Shown here: positions 8,192 to 16,763 of the stretch, piece after piece
Layout of the letters: each line of letters starts with the position of its first letter
How positions within the stretch are numbered: the first letter of the stretch is position 1
Assembly (NCBI RefSeq): GCF_024205705.1
Contig: NZ_CP073115.1
Coordinates: 992,001-1,056,000, forward strand
Direction of reading: 5' to 3'
Length of the DNA stretch: 64,000 nucleotides
From: Neisseria subflava
GTDB taxonomy: Bacteria; Pseudomonadota; Gammaproteobacteria; Burkholderiales; Neisseriaceae
Program-made: the position numbers and the translations under genes
The notes under the pieces: model-generated
Databases searched by the model: none
Seen by the model: only the letters and a program-made list of their open reading frames with translations
What the model was told of the DNA's origin: nothing

Positions 8192-9031
8192 TTAGCGGTT
8201 TTTCAAACGGTTGATGCGGTTGTCCAAAGAAGGATGGGTACTGAACCAAGAGTCTTTGGCTTCGCTGGCAATACCCATTGCGGTCATGGTTTGCGGCAAA
8301 TCGCTGGGGTTGCCTTTCAAGCGTTTCAGGGCGGCAATCATTTTCGGCGCGCCCACCAGTTTTGCAGCGCCCGCATCGGCGCGGTATTCTCGTTGGCGGC
8401 TGAACCACATCACGATGATGCTGGCGAGGAAGCCGAATACGATCTGCAAGACCATGCTGACCATGAAATATGTACCTTGCGACGTACTGCCGTCATTGTT
8501 GCGCGCCACCATGCTGGAAACGATACGCGCCAAGAAGACGACGAAAGTATTTACAATACCTTGAATCAGCGTCAGCGTTACCATATCGCCGTTGCCGACG
8601 TGCGCCATTTCATGCGCCAAAACGGCTTCGACTTCATCGCGGGTCATGTGATCGAGCAGGCCGGTGCTGACAGCGACGAGCGAGCTGTTTTTGGTCGCGC
8701 CGGTTGCAAAGGCGTTAGGCTCGGGAGAGTCGTAAATGGCTACTTCCGGAGTTTTCAGATTCCATTGGCGGGCTTGCGCTTCAACAGTTGCCAACAGCCA
8801 AGCTTCTTCTTCGCTTTGGGGCTGGTCGATGACGACGGCGCCGACCGAATGTTTGGCGATGGATTTCGACATCAGCAGGGAGACAATCGAGCCGCTGAAG
8901 CCGACGACTGCGGAATAAGCCAACAGGCTGCCGACTTGGTCGGTACTGTTGATGCCCAAGATGGCCAAAATAACACGGATGACAACCAGAACTGCGATAT
9001 TGGTCGCGATAAATAAGAAAATGCGTTTCAC
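8192..9031 (-). CDS. htpX: Membrane metalloprotease HtpX
   Basis: An inner-membrane M48 zinc peptidase that degrades misfolded membrane proteins. It has two N-terminal membrane segments (about 5-27 and 35-55), zinc motif HEMAH (140-144) and two further hydrophobic helices near 155-215, followed by the third-ligand region (FSRQREYRADAGAAKL). The length of 279 residues is normal. It is alone on its strand with about 190 nt of upstream spacer; a heat-shock promoter is plausible but no clear site was identified. Confidence 0.93.
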   Translation of the reverse strand: MKRIFLFIATNIAVLVVIRVILAILGINSTDQVGSLLAYSAVVGFSGSIVSLLMSKSIAKHSVGAVVIDQPQSEEEAWLLATVEAQARQWNLKTPEVAIYDSPEPNAFATGATKNSSLVAVSTGLLDHMTRDEVEAVLAHEMAHVGNGDMVTLTLIQGIVNTFVVFLARIVSSMVARNNDGSTSQGTYFMVSMVLQIVFGFLASIIVMWFSRQREYRADAGAAKLVGAPKMIAALKRLKGNPSDLPQTMTAMGIASEAKDSWFSTHPSLDNRINRLKNR

Positions 9032-9222
9032 CGATTATTCCTTTTTAGTGTGGTTTGTGAGGTGATTTTTATATGGGCGCATTGTCTCAAAAACTCTATA
9101 GAGAGGAAACAGCGCAATAGGCAAAGGTATGCAAATTCAAAGCAATTGAAGCAAAGGCCGTCTGAAAAAGCAGGATTTATGATTAAAAACAGCTTTTCAA
9201 ACGGCCTGATTGCAAACAGATA

Positions 9223-10131
9223 TTATTTTCCGAATTCTTTCAGCCAGTCTCGCGCTACCAAAAATTGATTTAATGCGGCTTCTGGAGAACCTTCTTCCGG
9301 CGCATATTGATACTCAAAGCGTACCAAAGGCGGCATGGACATCAAAATGCTTTCCGTACGACCGCCGCTTTGCAGGCCGAACAGCGTGCCTCTGTCCCAA
9401 ACCAAGTTAAATTCCACATAGCGTCCGCGGCGGTAGAGTTGGAAATCTCGTTCACATTCTCCATAAGGCGTGTTTTTGCGTTTTGCCACAATCGGCAGAT
9501 ACGCTGCGATATAGCCTTCCCCGACTGCCTTGATAAAATTCAAGCAGGTATCGAAATCCCAGCGGTTTAAATCGTCAAAAAACAGGCCGCCCACACCGCG
9601 TGTTTCGTTACGGTGTTTCAAATAGAAATATTCGTCACACCATTGTTTGAATTCAGGATAAACCGATTCGCCAAATGGCGCGCATACGTCCCGAGCCACT
9701 GTGTGCCAATGCACGATATCTTCTTCAAAAGGATAAAACGGCGTCAAATCAAAGCCGCCGCCGAACCACCAAACCGGCTCGGCATTTTCAGGATAGGCAA
9801 TAAAAAAGCGCACATTGGCATGGCTGGTCGGAACATAAGGATTTTTCGGATGAATGACCAGCGACACACCCATGGCTTCAAACGCCGCGCCTGCTAATTC
9901 AGGACGATGGGCCGTAGCAGAAGCCGGCATTTGGGTTCCCTTTACATGCGAGAAATTCACACCTGCCTGCTCGAATACTGCGCCGTTTTTCAATACGCGG
10001 GTTTCGCCGATACCCAGTTTCCCCGTCCATGCTTCATGCACAAATTTGGCTTCGCCATCTTCTTGCTCCAGCGCGGCGCAGATTTGGTTTTGCAGGGTTT
10101 TGAGAAGGGTTAGAACGGATTCTGTGTGCAT
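9223..10131 (-). CDS. hemF: Oxygen-dependent coproporphyrinogen III oxidase
   Basis: Oxidatively decarboxylates coproporphyrinogen III to protoporphyrinogen IX in heme synthesis, using O2. It is recognised by NFSHVKG, the signature region WWFGGGFDLTPFYP, KQWCDEYFYLKHRNETRGVGGLFFDDL and RRGRYVEFNLVWDRGT. The 302 residues match the family. The 10132-10327 gap upstream shows only one uptake sequence (10312-10323) and no other feature. Confidence 0.95.
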   Translation of the reverse strand: MHTESVLTLLKTLQNQICAALEQEDGEAKFVHEAWTGKLGIGETRVLKNGAVFEQAGVNFSHVKGTQMPASATAHRPELAGAAFEAMGVSLVIHPKNPYVPTSHANVRFFIAYPENAEPVWWFGGGFDLTPFYPFEEDIVHWHTVARDVCAPFGESVYPEFKQWCDEYFYLKHRNETRGVGGLFFDDLNRWDFDTCLNFIKAVGEGYIAAYLPIVAKRKNTPYGECERDFQLYRRGRYVEFNLVWDRGTLFGLQSGGRTESILMSMPPLVRFEYQYAPEEGSPEAALNQFLVARDWLKEFGK

Positions 10132-10327
10132 GATATATCCTTGATGGTTTGTACTTACAAAATGACAGGGCGGAAGATGATTTAAGTTGTTGAAACTGTG
10201 TGTTATCTTTCTATTGCTTTGTTATGGGTAAATTTTTGCATGGGCCTATCTTGCAATCAAGCTTTACTCATCAGCAATAGATTGAAAGGTATCGATGATG
10301 TTGCGATACCTTTCAGACGGCCTTGAT

Positions 10328-10861
10328 TTATTCAGTAAAAAAGGTATGTGCGCCCAAATAGTTTTTGGCGTAAAACGGGGTGGAAAGTTTTTCGGTTTTG
10401 ATGGTTTTGCCGCTGCTGGGGGCGTGGATGAATTCGCCGTTGCCGATGTAGAGACCGACATGGGAATATTTGTGTGCGCCGCCGGTATTGAAAAAGACAA
10501 GATCGCCGGCTTTTAATTTGCCGTCGGGAATTTTTCGGCTGGCTGCAGCCATATCGCGCGCGGTGCGTGGCAGATTGACATTGAGGGCGTTTTTATAGAC
10601 GAATTGGATCATGCCGCTGCAGTCAAAGCCTGTGGCTGTGGTGCTGCCGCCCCATTTGTAGGGTGTGCCGATCAGGCCCATGCTGTGAAGCATCAATTCC
10701 TGCGAACCTTGTGTGCGGTCAATATGGGAAATGCGGACAGGTTGGACTTTTCTGGCGGTTGTTTGCGGCTTGTGGGATTTGTGTTTGCCGGTGGTGCCGC
10801 AAGAGGCCAACAATAGGCAGGCGGTACAAACAAATAGGGTTTTGCAGATGAGTCGAGACAT
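10328..10861 (-). CDS. NlpC/P60-family lipoprotein (murein endopeptidase-like)
   Basis: A predicted peptidoglycan-cleaving lipoprotein, Spr/MepS-like. The signal MSRLICKTLFVCTACLLLASC gives lipobox LASC with Cys21. The NlpC/P60 core runs from about 55 to 177 with catalytic Cys81 in TGFDCSG, His134 in YSHVG and a third polar residue at His146 in FIHAP. ATG at 10861 is chosen because GGAGG lies 8 nt upstream; an in-frame extension to 10882 lacks this. The neighbouring PLD lipoprotein and nlpD make this a small envelope-gene cluster. Confidence 0.88.
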   Translation of the reverse strand: MSRLICKTLFVCTACLLLASCGTTGKHKSHKPQTTARKVQPVRISHIDRTQGSQELMLHSMGLIGTPYKWGGSTTATGFDCSGMIQFVYKNALNVNLPRTARDMAAASRKIPDGKLKAGDLVFFNTGGAHKYSHVGLYIGNGEFIHAPSSGKTIKTEKLSTPFYAKNYLGAHTFFTE

Positions 10862-10904
10862 GATGAATTCCTCCGGCCGCATGATTTATGTTTTCAGACG
10901 GCCT

Positions 10905-12428
10905 CTATAATAATCCTTCTATGGGCAGGATGGACAGGATTTTTGAAGTAACCCGTTTCCAGAATTTGGCTTCTGGTTCTTGTGCGTAAGTTCGTTTTTC
11001 GCTTGGGTCATACCAGTATAGTTTATTGTAATTGCCAAGCGTTACCTGATAGGCGTAGTTTGGGGTGGTCGTAACGAGGGTGCGCTGCATTTGGCCTGCG
11101 ATTTCGGGACTTTCGATGACGACACCCATTTCGGTATTGAGCCGTGCGGAGCGTGGGTCGAGGTTGAATGAGCCGATGAAAATGCGTTTCTCGTCCACGA
11201 TGAATGTTTTGGCATGCAAGCTGGTGGCGGAGCTACCGGTCAAGCCGCGGTCTTTGGAAGTCGGAACGGCGTGGTTTGGCTGGAGCTCGTAAAGTTTGAC
11301 ACCGGCTTTAAGCAAGGGCTTGCGGTATTTGACGTAGCCGGAATGGACGGCGGCAACGTCGGTCGCCTGTAGGGAGTTGGTCAGGACGGTAACGTCCACG
11401 CCGTTGTGAATCAGCTTTTCTATGGCCTTAACGCCCGATTTTGTGGGTACAAAATAAGGGGAGACAAGGTAAACGCTTTTTTCAGGTTGCTTGAGGGCGT
11501 CTTGCAGGCGTTCGGAAATAGGCGGTTTGTGCCGGTCGCGGTCTAAGCCTTTAGCCGGGTCATCGCTGATCAGGCGTGTGCTGACACTTTGCCACTCCAT
11601 AAGGTTGCTCTGCATTTTTTGATAGAGGTTGGAGTGTTCGATGCTTTGACGGTAGCGGATGAGCGTTTGATTTTTATCTTGGTCGGTGTAATCAAGCTCT
11701 GCCAATCCTTTTTGCAGGTTTCCTCGTTTGATGATGCTTGTTGCGTTATAAGCGGAATGGCTTGCCCAATAGCGGTCGAAGTCTTGGGAAACTTCGGTTA
11801 CGACGCGGCCTGTGGCGAGGATATCGAGGTCGGCAAAGATGGTATCGTCGTTAACCTTAAAATATTCGTCGCCGATATTGCGTCCGCCCAAAATGGTGGC
11901 ACGGTTGTCGGCGGTAAACGATTTGTTGTGCATCCGGCGGTTAAGTCGCGGAAAGTCGGTAACATAGCCGAGTGCACGCCATTTTCTGAAAATAAAGGGA
12001 TTAAACAGACGGACTTCAATATTGGGATGATTGTCGAGTGCCAACAGGAGATCATCCATGCCGTTGGTGTTGTTGTCGTCCAGTAATAAACGCACACGGA
12101 CGCCGCGTTCGGCCGCGCGATGAATCAGGTTGAACAAAAGCTTGCCGGAGATGTCGTTGTGCCAGATATAGTACTGCAAATCGAGGGTATGGTCGGCGGA
12201 TTCAATCAGGGCGGCACGGGCGACAAAGGCTTCATGGGCATCGTTCAGCAGATAGATATGGGAAATATCGGCCTTGGAGGGGGTAGAAGGAATACCTAAA
12301 GCGCTGTCCAGTCGCGGCGTTGAAGGGATGTCAAGATAACTGCTTTGGGTGCGTTCATCCAATGAAGGCAAAAACGCGGCGCACCCACCCAATAGCAGGA
12401 TATAAAGAAAGGGAAGATGAAATTTCAT
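10905..12428 (-). CDS. Phospholipase D-superfamily lipoprotein (cardiolipin-synthase-like)
   Basis: A protein of about 507 residues with two HxKxxxxD motifs: HNKSFTAD (His at about 167) and HAKTFIVD (His at about 405), the paired catalytic halves of phospholipase D and ClsC-type cardiolipin synthases. The start MKFHLPFLYILLLGGC carries lipobox LGGC, so it is probably membrane-anchored. Neisserial PLD-family proteins have been implicated in host-cell interaction by gonococci; transphosphatidylation versus hydrolysis cannot be told here. ATG 12428 is preferred to 12443 because the signal peptide starts there. Confidence 0.87.
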   Translation of the reverse strand: MKFHLPFLYILLLGGCAAFLPSLDERTQSSYLDIPSTPRLDSALGIPSTPSKADISHIYLLNDAHEAFVARAALIESADHTLDLQYYIWHNDISGKLLFNLIHRAAERGVRVRLLLDDNNTNGMDDLLLALDNHPNIEVRLFNPFIFRKWRALGYVTDFPRLNRRMHNKSFTADNRATILGGRNIGDEYFKVNDDTIFADLDILATGRVVTEVSQDFDRYWASHSAYNATSIIKRGNLQKGLAELDYTDQDKNQTLIRYRQSIEHSNLYQKMQSNLMEWQSVSTRLISDDPAKGLDRDRHKPPISERLQDALKQPEKSVYLVSPYFVPTKSGVKAIEKLIHNGVDVTVLTNSLQATDVAAVHSGYVKYRKPLLKAGVKLYELQPNHAVPTSKDRGLTGSSATSLHAKTFIVDEKRIFIGSFNLDPRSARLNTEMGVVIESPEIAGQMQRTLVTTTPNYAYQVTLGNYNKLYWYDPSEKRTYAQEPEAKFWKRVTSKILSILPIEGLL

Positions 12429-12444
12429 GGGGAACCGGTACAAA

Positions 12445-12479
12445 CAATCCCTACCTAAATGACATTTAGGCAGGGATTG
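12445..12479 (-). terminator. Long imperfect hairpin between nlpD and the PLD gene
   Basis: A 17-bp stem with one mismatch (CAATCCCT...CCTAAATG against CATTTAGG...AGGGATTG) and a single-base loop. The leftward tail is only TTTG, so it may be a weak terminator or an RNA-processing site between nlpD and the PLD gene. Confidence 0.55.
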
Positions 12480-12506
12480 AATTGAAATTAGGTTGCTTGA
12501 ATCAGC

Positions 12507-13418
12507 TTAGAAGGCAACATAACTTGCCGGATTGACCGGTTTGCCGTTTTGACGGATTTCAAAGTGCAATTGGGTACGAGATGCATCGGTATTACCCATG
12601 TGCGCAATGGTTTGACCGCGTTTCACGGTTTGGTTTTCATTAACCAGCAGGCGTTGGTTGTGGCCGTATGCACTCAAGAATGAGGAGTTGTGTTGGATGA
12701 TGACCAAGTTGCCGTAACCGCGCAAGCCTGAGCCTGCGTAAACGACTTTACCGTCTGCCGCTGCAACAACAGGCTGGCCTTGCGTACCGGCGATATCTAC
12801 ACCTTTATTGCTGCCGCCGAAGTTGGCGATAACGTTACCGGTAGTCGGACGTTGCCATGTGATGCCGCTGACGTTGCGGCTGCTGCCGGTAGACACGGTT
12901 GGTGTATTGGCAGGAGTGCTTGGAGCCGGAGCAGTGGTTGTCGTTGTTGGAGTAGAAGGTTTACTTGCAGAAGCTGCAGGTGCAACGTAGCCTTCAGGTT
13001 TCACGCGCAGGGTTTGACCAATGCTGATGGTGTTGTCGGCCAGGTTATTCCATGCACGCAGATTGTCTTGGGTAATGTTGTAGCGTTTGGAGATGTTGTA
13101 AACGGTATCACCACGAACAACAGTATGTGTCGCTGCATTAATATCAACAGGCGCATAAGAAGGCGTGTAAGTGCCGGTGCTGCCGCTGTTGTACGTTGGA
13201 GCAGGTGTACTTGTCGGCGGAGTGTATGGAGCATCTGCCGCTGGGCTGGTGTTGGTATTGTAAGGCGCTGCACCGTAAGGATTGTCAGCGGTAGAGCCTG
13301 TTGTTGAACCACCGCTTTGCGTGCCGACGACTACAGGAGCCGGTTGTTGGCTGGCACAGGCTGCAAGTAATAAAACCAAAGCTGCCGATCCGGCATAAGA
13401 TACACTTTTTTTCAACAT
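12507..13418 (-). CDS. nlpD: NlpD-like LysM/degenerate M23 lipoprotein (amidase activator)
   Basis: A 303-residue outer-membrane lipoprotein. The signal ends in LLAAC (Cys21), followed by a long Pro/Thr/Ser-rich linker, a LysM domain (about 98-140, HTVVRGDTVYNISKRYN), a second Thr/Pro linker and an M23 fold (about 190-303). The first metal ligand is replaced: NKGVD stands where active enzymes have a His before the Asp, as in E. coli NlpD, which is catalytically dead and activates the amidase AmiC at division. An activator role is therefore inferred. The start at 13418 lies inside a longer frame and is chosen by the signal peptide. It follows surE, and the PLD gene follows it. Confidence 0.92.
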   Translation of the reverse strand: MLKKSVSYAGSAALVLLLAACASQQPAPVVVGTQSGGSTTGSTADNPYGAAPYNTNTSPAADAPYTPPTSTPAPTYNSGSTGTYTPSYAPVDINAATHTVVRGDTVYNISKRYNITQDNLRAWNNLADNTISIGQTLRVKPEGYVAPAASASKPSTPTTTTTAPAPSTPANTPTVSTGSSRNVSGITWQRPTTGNVIANFGGSNKGVDIAGTQGQPVVAAADGKVVYAGSGLRGYGNLVIIQHNSSFLSAYGHNQRLLVNENQTVKRGQTIAHMGNTDASRTQLHFEIRQNGKPVNPASYVAF

Positions 13419-13511
13419 GTTAATGACTTTCGTATTCGGGTAATTGTTCTCGTCGGGGCATATCATAATAAAAATATGCTTGTTTCTCAAGTGTTCGGCT
13501 GTTAGGGACTG

Positions 13512-14267
13512 TTAAGGCGCAGGGATTTCTGACCAAAAGGAAGCGGTTTGCTCCATTTGTCCGTAGGCAGTCAAGTCGACTTGCAGGGGGGTAATCGTGA
13601 TGAAGCCGGACGCACATTCGCCAAAGTCGGTACCTTCTTCGCTGTCGGAAACATCGCCGACCGGCCCAATCCAATAAATTTGTTCGCCACGTGGATTATA
13701 CATGGGAACAATGCTTTGTTCATGATGACGACGCCCGAGCCGTGTAATTTTTATGCCTTGGATATCCTCAGGTGCGACGGCCGGGATATTGATGTTCCAT
13801 AAGATGGGTTCGGAAATAGGGCGTTTGAGAAAGTAGGAAAGCAGTATCCAAGCGGCTTTTTCCGCGGTTTCCCAATAACGGCCGCTGGAATCGGCGAGCG
13901 AGAAAGCAATGGCGGGAATGCCCATCAGGTAGGCTTCCGTCGCAGCGGCAACCGTACCGGAATAAAGCGTATCGTCGCCCATGTTTGCACCGTTGTTAAT
14001 GCCGGACAAGACTAAGTCGGGCTTGAAGTCGGCAAGGGCGTGCTGGCCGACATGAATGCAGTCGGTGGGTGTGCCATTCACATAGTAAAACCCGTTTTCC
14101 GCCTGTTTCAGTTGTAAAGGACGGTCTAAAGTCAGGGAATTGCTGACGCCGCTGCGATCGCGTTCGGGCGCAACCACCCTGACATTGGCAAATTCTGCAC
14201 ATACTCTTGCCAAAACAGCCAAACCGGGCGCAAGATAACCATCGTCGTTTGAGATTAATATGTTCAT
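13512..14267 (-). CDS. surE: 5'/3'-nucleotidase SurE
   Basis: A metal-dependent nucleotidase that hydrolyses nucleoside monophosphates, tied to stationary-phase survival. The Asp pair is in ISNDDGY (5-11), with further active-site blocks RSGVSNSLTLDRPL, NGTPTDCIHVG, SGINNGANMGDDTLYSGTVAAA and FGECASGFITITPL near the C-terminus. The surE-nlpD order (here 93 nt apart) is conserved across proteobacteria and supports both calls. Confidence 0.95.
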   Translation of the reverse strand: MNILISNDDGYLAPGLAVLARVCAEFANVRVVAPERDRSGVSNSLTLDRPLQLKQAENGFYYVNGTPTDCIHVGQHALADFKPDLVLSGINNGANMGDDTLYSGTVAAATEAYLMGIPAIAFSLADSSGRYWETAEKAAWILLSYFLKRPISEPILWNINIPAVAPEDIQGIKITRLGRRHHEQSIVPMYNPRGEQIYWIGPVGDVSDSEEGTDFGECASGFITITPLQVDLTAYGQMEQTASFWSEIPAP

Positions 14268-14365
14268 GTGACAATATTGTGTCTATCGGTAAGATGGGCG
14301 GTATTGTACTGGTTTGCTTGAGCGATTGTCCACGAATCGGCAACGTTTGGGCGGAAAGGATAATA

Positions 14366-14704
14366 ATGAAACATTATGAGTTAGACCCCAAAGCTTTATT
14401 GGGCGGCGTGATTGCTTCAGACGGCAATCAGGAGATTGTTCAGCTTTCACTGCAGAAGGATAATGAAATTCCGGCCTATGAGGCGGATGCGATTATTTTG
14501 CTTTTGGTTTTAAACGGTAAAGCCGAAATCAAAACGGTGGACGAAGTTTTGCAAACCGAAGGCTTGCAAGTTATCCGTCTTGAACCGATGGAAGCACACA
14601 GCATTCGCGCCTTGGCCGATAACACCAATATTTTGGTTATCAAACAATTAATTCACGAAACCGGTCTCAGCAAACGTTTGAGGTTTGGAAGTTGCTGCCT
14701 GTAA
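14366..14704 (+). CDS. Small cupin-fold protein
   Basis: 112 residues: HYELDPKALLGGVIASDGNQEIVQLSLQ, then a beta-rich run ending LNGKAEIKTVDEVLQTEGLQVIRLEPMEAHSIRALADNTNILVIKQL, typical of a single cupin barrel. His in EAHS could be a metal ligand, but a full cupin metal set is not visible, so a sensor or structural role is as likely as catalysis. The start is set by GGAAAGGA just before ATG 14366; the longer frame to 14207 overlaps the surE promoter region. It ends in CCL and converges on the rhodanese gene. Confidence 0.7.
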   Translation: MKHYELDPKALLGGVIASDGNQEIVQLSLQKDNEIPAYEADAIILLLVLNGKAEIKTVDEVLQTEGLQVIRLEPMEAHSIRALADNTNILVIKQLIHETGLSKRLRFGSCCL

Positions 14705-14711
14705 TGGCAAT

Positions 14712-14745
14712 AAAGGCCGTCTGAAAAGTTTCAGACGGCCTTTTT
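14712..14745. terminator. Bidirectional DUS terminator
   Basis: A 14-bp DUS stem with a 4-nt loop and a five-T tail between the cupin gene and the rhodanese gene. Confidence 0.8.
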
Positions 14746-14759
14746 AAAATCAGCTAGAT

Positions 14760-15128
14760 TTATTTCAAACCTTTTTTCACCAAGTCTTCATAACCGCCAT
14801 GGTTGGTTACGTTGGTGTAGCCGGCTTTTTTCAGCTCAGTCAGCGCGACTTCTGCACGGCGGCCGCTGCGGCAGTAGAGGTTGACCGGTGCGTTTTTATC
14901 CGGGCTGACGGATTTGATGCGGTCAACGATTTGGTCATGCGGAATATTGAGTGCACCTTGTAAGTGGCCTTCTTTAAATTCTTCGGCAGAGCGGACATCA
15001 ATCCAAACACCTTTTGCTTTTGCAGGCTGTGCCGCGCTTTTTTCAACCTTAGGCATAGAGGCTGCGGAAGCGGCCAAAGGAGTGGCAACAGCGGCGGCAA
15101 AAAGTACGGCGGTCAGCAGTTTCTTCAT
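14760..15128 (-). CDS. Periplasmic single-domain rhodanese
   Basis: A 122-residue protein with a cleavable signal peptide (MKKLLTAVLFAAAVATPLAASA, probable cut near 22-23) and one rhodanese domain (about 40-120). The active-site loop is LYCRSGRRAE with the persulfide-carrying Cys. It resembles PspE/GlpE-type thiosulfate sulfurtransferases exported to the periplasm; the acceptor is unknown. AGGAGA precedes the start codon. Confidence 0.88.
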   Translation of the reverse strand: MKKLLTAVLFAAAVATPLAASAASMPKVEKSAAQPAKAKGVWIDVRSAEEFKEGHLQGALNIPHDQIVDRIKSVSPDKNAPVNLYCRSGRRAEVALTELKKAGYTNVTNHGGYEDLVKKGLK

Positions 15129-15188
15129 GGTTCAATCTCCTATTAGACAGAAAACAATATGATAACTTTATCAGTCTAGCATTTCATC

Positions 15189-15225
15189 AGGCCGTCTGAA
15201 AGGGGAGTCGGCTTTCAGACGGCCT
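15189..15225 (-). terminator. DUS terminator after the AhpD-like gene
   Basis: An inverted DUS pair with a 13-nt loop, 16 nt beyond the leftward stop codon of the AhpD-like gene. Confidence 0.65.
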
Positions 15226-15240
15226 GATTTTACAAACCGA

Positions 15241-15576
15241 TTAGCGTTGGGTTTCTACTGCTTCCAAAGCGCGCAAAGCGTAGGTATAAGCGGCACCTGC
15301 GTTCAGGGCGATAGCGGTGGCCAATGCGCCGGCGATTTCGCTTTCGGTTGCACCTGCTTTGGCCGCGGCGGCTGCATGCACGCTGATGCAGCTTTCGCAA
15401 CGGGTGGTAATAGCAACGGCAATAGCGATTAGTTCGCGTGTTTTGGCATCCAATGCTTCGGCAGCGGCTGCTTGATCCAGTGCGCCGTAGGCTTGCAGCA
15501 TTTTAGGATGGTTTTTACCCAGTTCACCGAATGATTTTTTTACCAAGGCGGTATGTTCAGGCCAGTCTTTAAACAT
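15241..15576 (-). CDS. AhpD/carboxymuconolactone-decarboxylase-family protein
   Basis: A 111-residue alkylhydroperoxidase-D-like protein. It carries the redox motif CESCISVHAAAA (CxxC followed by His after 3 residues), typical of AhpD-type thiol peroxidase cores. Substrate and reductant are unknown. It is divergent from an AraC-type regulator at 15706 with a cupin sensor domain, a recurring pairing that suggests the regulator controls it. Confidence 0.83.
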   Translation of the reverse strand: MFKDWPEHTALVKKSFGELGKNHPKMLQAYGALDQAAAAEALDAKTRELIAIAVAITTRCESCISVHAAAAAKAGATESEIAGALATAIALNAGAAYTYALRALEAVETQR

Positions 15577-15705
15577 AATATGTCCTTTCTTAATGTGAGT
15601 GGATAAGATAAAAAATCCTATCCGTTTGTGTTTGGTGTGTGTATTATTGCAATAATTGGAAGATTTAAATCGTCAAAACATCTCATTTATTGGTAAAAAA
15701 ACACT

Positions 15706-16662
15706 ATGGATATTTTGGATAGGCTGGTCGAATTGGCGCAGGTAAAAGGCAGCGTGGATGTTCAATGTCTGTTTCAGGGGGAGTGGTATGTGCGGCATGA
15801 ACCAAAGCGTGCGCATGGTTTGGTGCATATCGTAACTGCCGGTTCGGGTTATATCCGAATTGATGGGGAGCAAGAGGCCAGGCTGCTGAGTGTGGGGGAT
15901 GTCATTTTTTTTCCGCGCAGCGTAGGGCATACTTTGAGCAGTGATAGCAGTTGTGAAAATCTCGGTGTCAGCGTGCTGACGAGTGAAAAAGGTGCATTTA
16001 AAGTCAAGCAGAGTCATGCAGGAGGCGATGCGGCTTTGCATCTTTTCTGCGCGCGGTTTGAATATGAAGCTCAGGCGGATATTATGGCGGGGCTGCCTGA
16101 TACGGTCTTACTGAATATCCACCATCCGTCCTTACAGTATTTGGTGGCATTGTTGCAATATGAGAGCGGTCAGGCTTTGTCCGGCTCGGTAGCGGTTGTG
16201 AACGCATTGGCTTCGGTGTTGCTGGTATTTCTACTTCGAGCCAGTCTGGAGAAAAATGGGGAAGCGCAATTAAGCGGTTTGCTGAATGGTTGGCAAGACA
16301 AACGCCTGCGGAATTTGCTTCAGGCAGTAGTGAATAAGCCGGAAGAGGAATGGAATATCGAGAAAATGACCGCGATTGCCAATTTATCTCGCGCCCAGTT
16401 GATGCGGGTATTCAAGCAGCAGACGGGAACAAGCCCGCATGCCTTTGTAAACAGTATCCGCTTGCAACAGGGGGCATTATTGTTGAAACAGACGGCGGAT
16501 TCGGTTTTATCAGTTGCGCTCTCGGTCGGTTTTCAATCGGAAACGCATTTTGGCAAGGCATTTAAAAAGCAATATGGGATATCGCCGGGACAATATCGAA
16601 AAAATGATCGTACTGATGAAGCGGCAGTACAAGCGGAAGAAATGCCGATTTACTTTATTTGA
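15706..16662 (+). CDS. AraC-family transcriptional regulator with N-terminal cupin domain
   Basis: 318 residues: a cupin-type ligand-binding half (about 15-190; HIVTAGSGYIRIDG, LLSVGDVIFFPRSVGHTL) and a C-terminal pair of helix-turn-helices (about 205-303; MTAIANLSRAQLMRVFKQQTGTSPHAFVNSIRL, then SVALSVGFQSETHFGKAFKKQYGISPGQYR). The cupin half fits the group often found beside AhpD/carboxymuconolactone-decarboxylase genes, which is its divergent neighbour. The 129-nt intergenic region should hold both promoters and the operator. The inducer is unknown. Confidence 0.87.
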   Translation: MDILDRLVELAQVKGSVDVQCLFQGEWYVRHEPKRAHGLVHIVTAGSGYIRIDGEQEARLLSVGDVIFFPRSVGHTLSSDSSCENLGVSVLTSEKGAFKVKQSHAGGDAALHLFCARFEYEAQADIMAGLPDTVLLNIHHPSLQYLVALLQYESGQALSGSVAVVNALASVLLVFLLRASLEKNGEAQLSGLLNGWQDKRLRNLLQAVVNKPEEEWNIEKMTAIANLSRAQLMRVFKQQTGTSPHAFVNSIRLQQGALLLKQTADSVLSVALSVGFQSETHFGKAFKKQYGISPGQYRKNDRTDEAAVQAEEMPIYFI

Positions 16663-16671
16663 ACAGATGAT

Positions 16672-16735
16672 AAAAGGCCGTCTGAAAGTGTAAAAATGAA
16701 ATCTAAGATTTCCGAAACACTTTTCAGACGGCCTT
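16672..16735. terminator. DUS terminator between araC-type gene and typA
   Basis: An inverted DUS pair with about 36 nt between the arms; GAAAGTG and CACTTTTC extend the pairing just inside the DUS stem. It sits between converging genes. Confidence 0.65.
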
Positions 16736-16763
16736 AGTTTTAAAACGTATCAATCAAACAGAA

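Noticed and set aside
8159..9016. 285-codon rightward frame across htpX
   Set aside because: Antisense shadow of htpX with no RBS and no recognisable domain.
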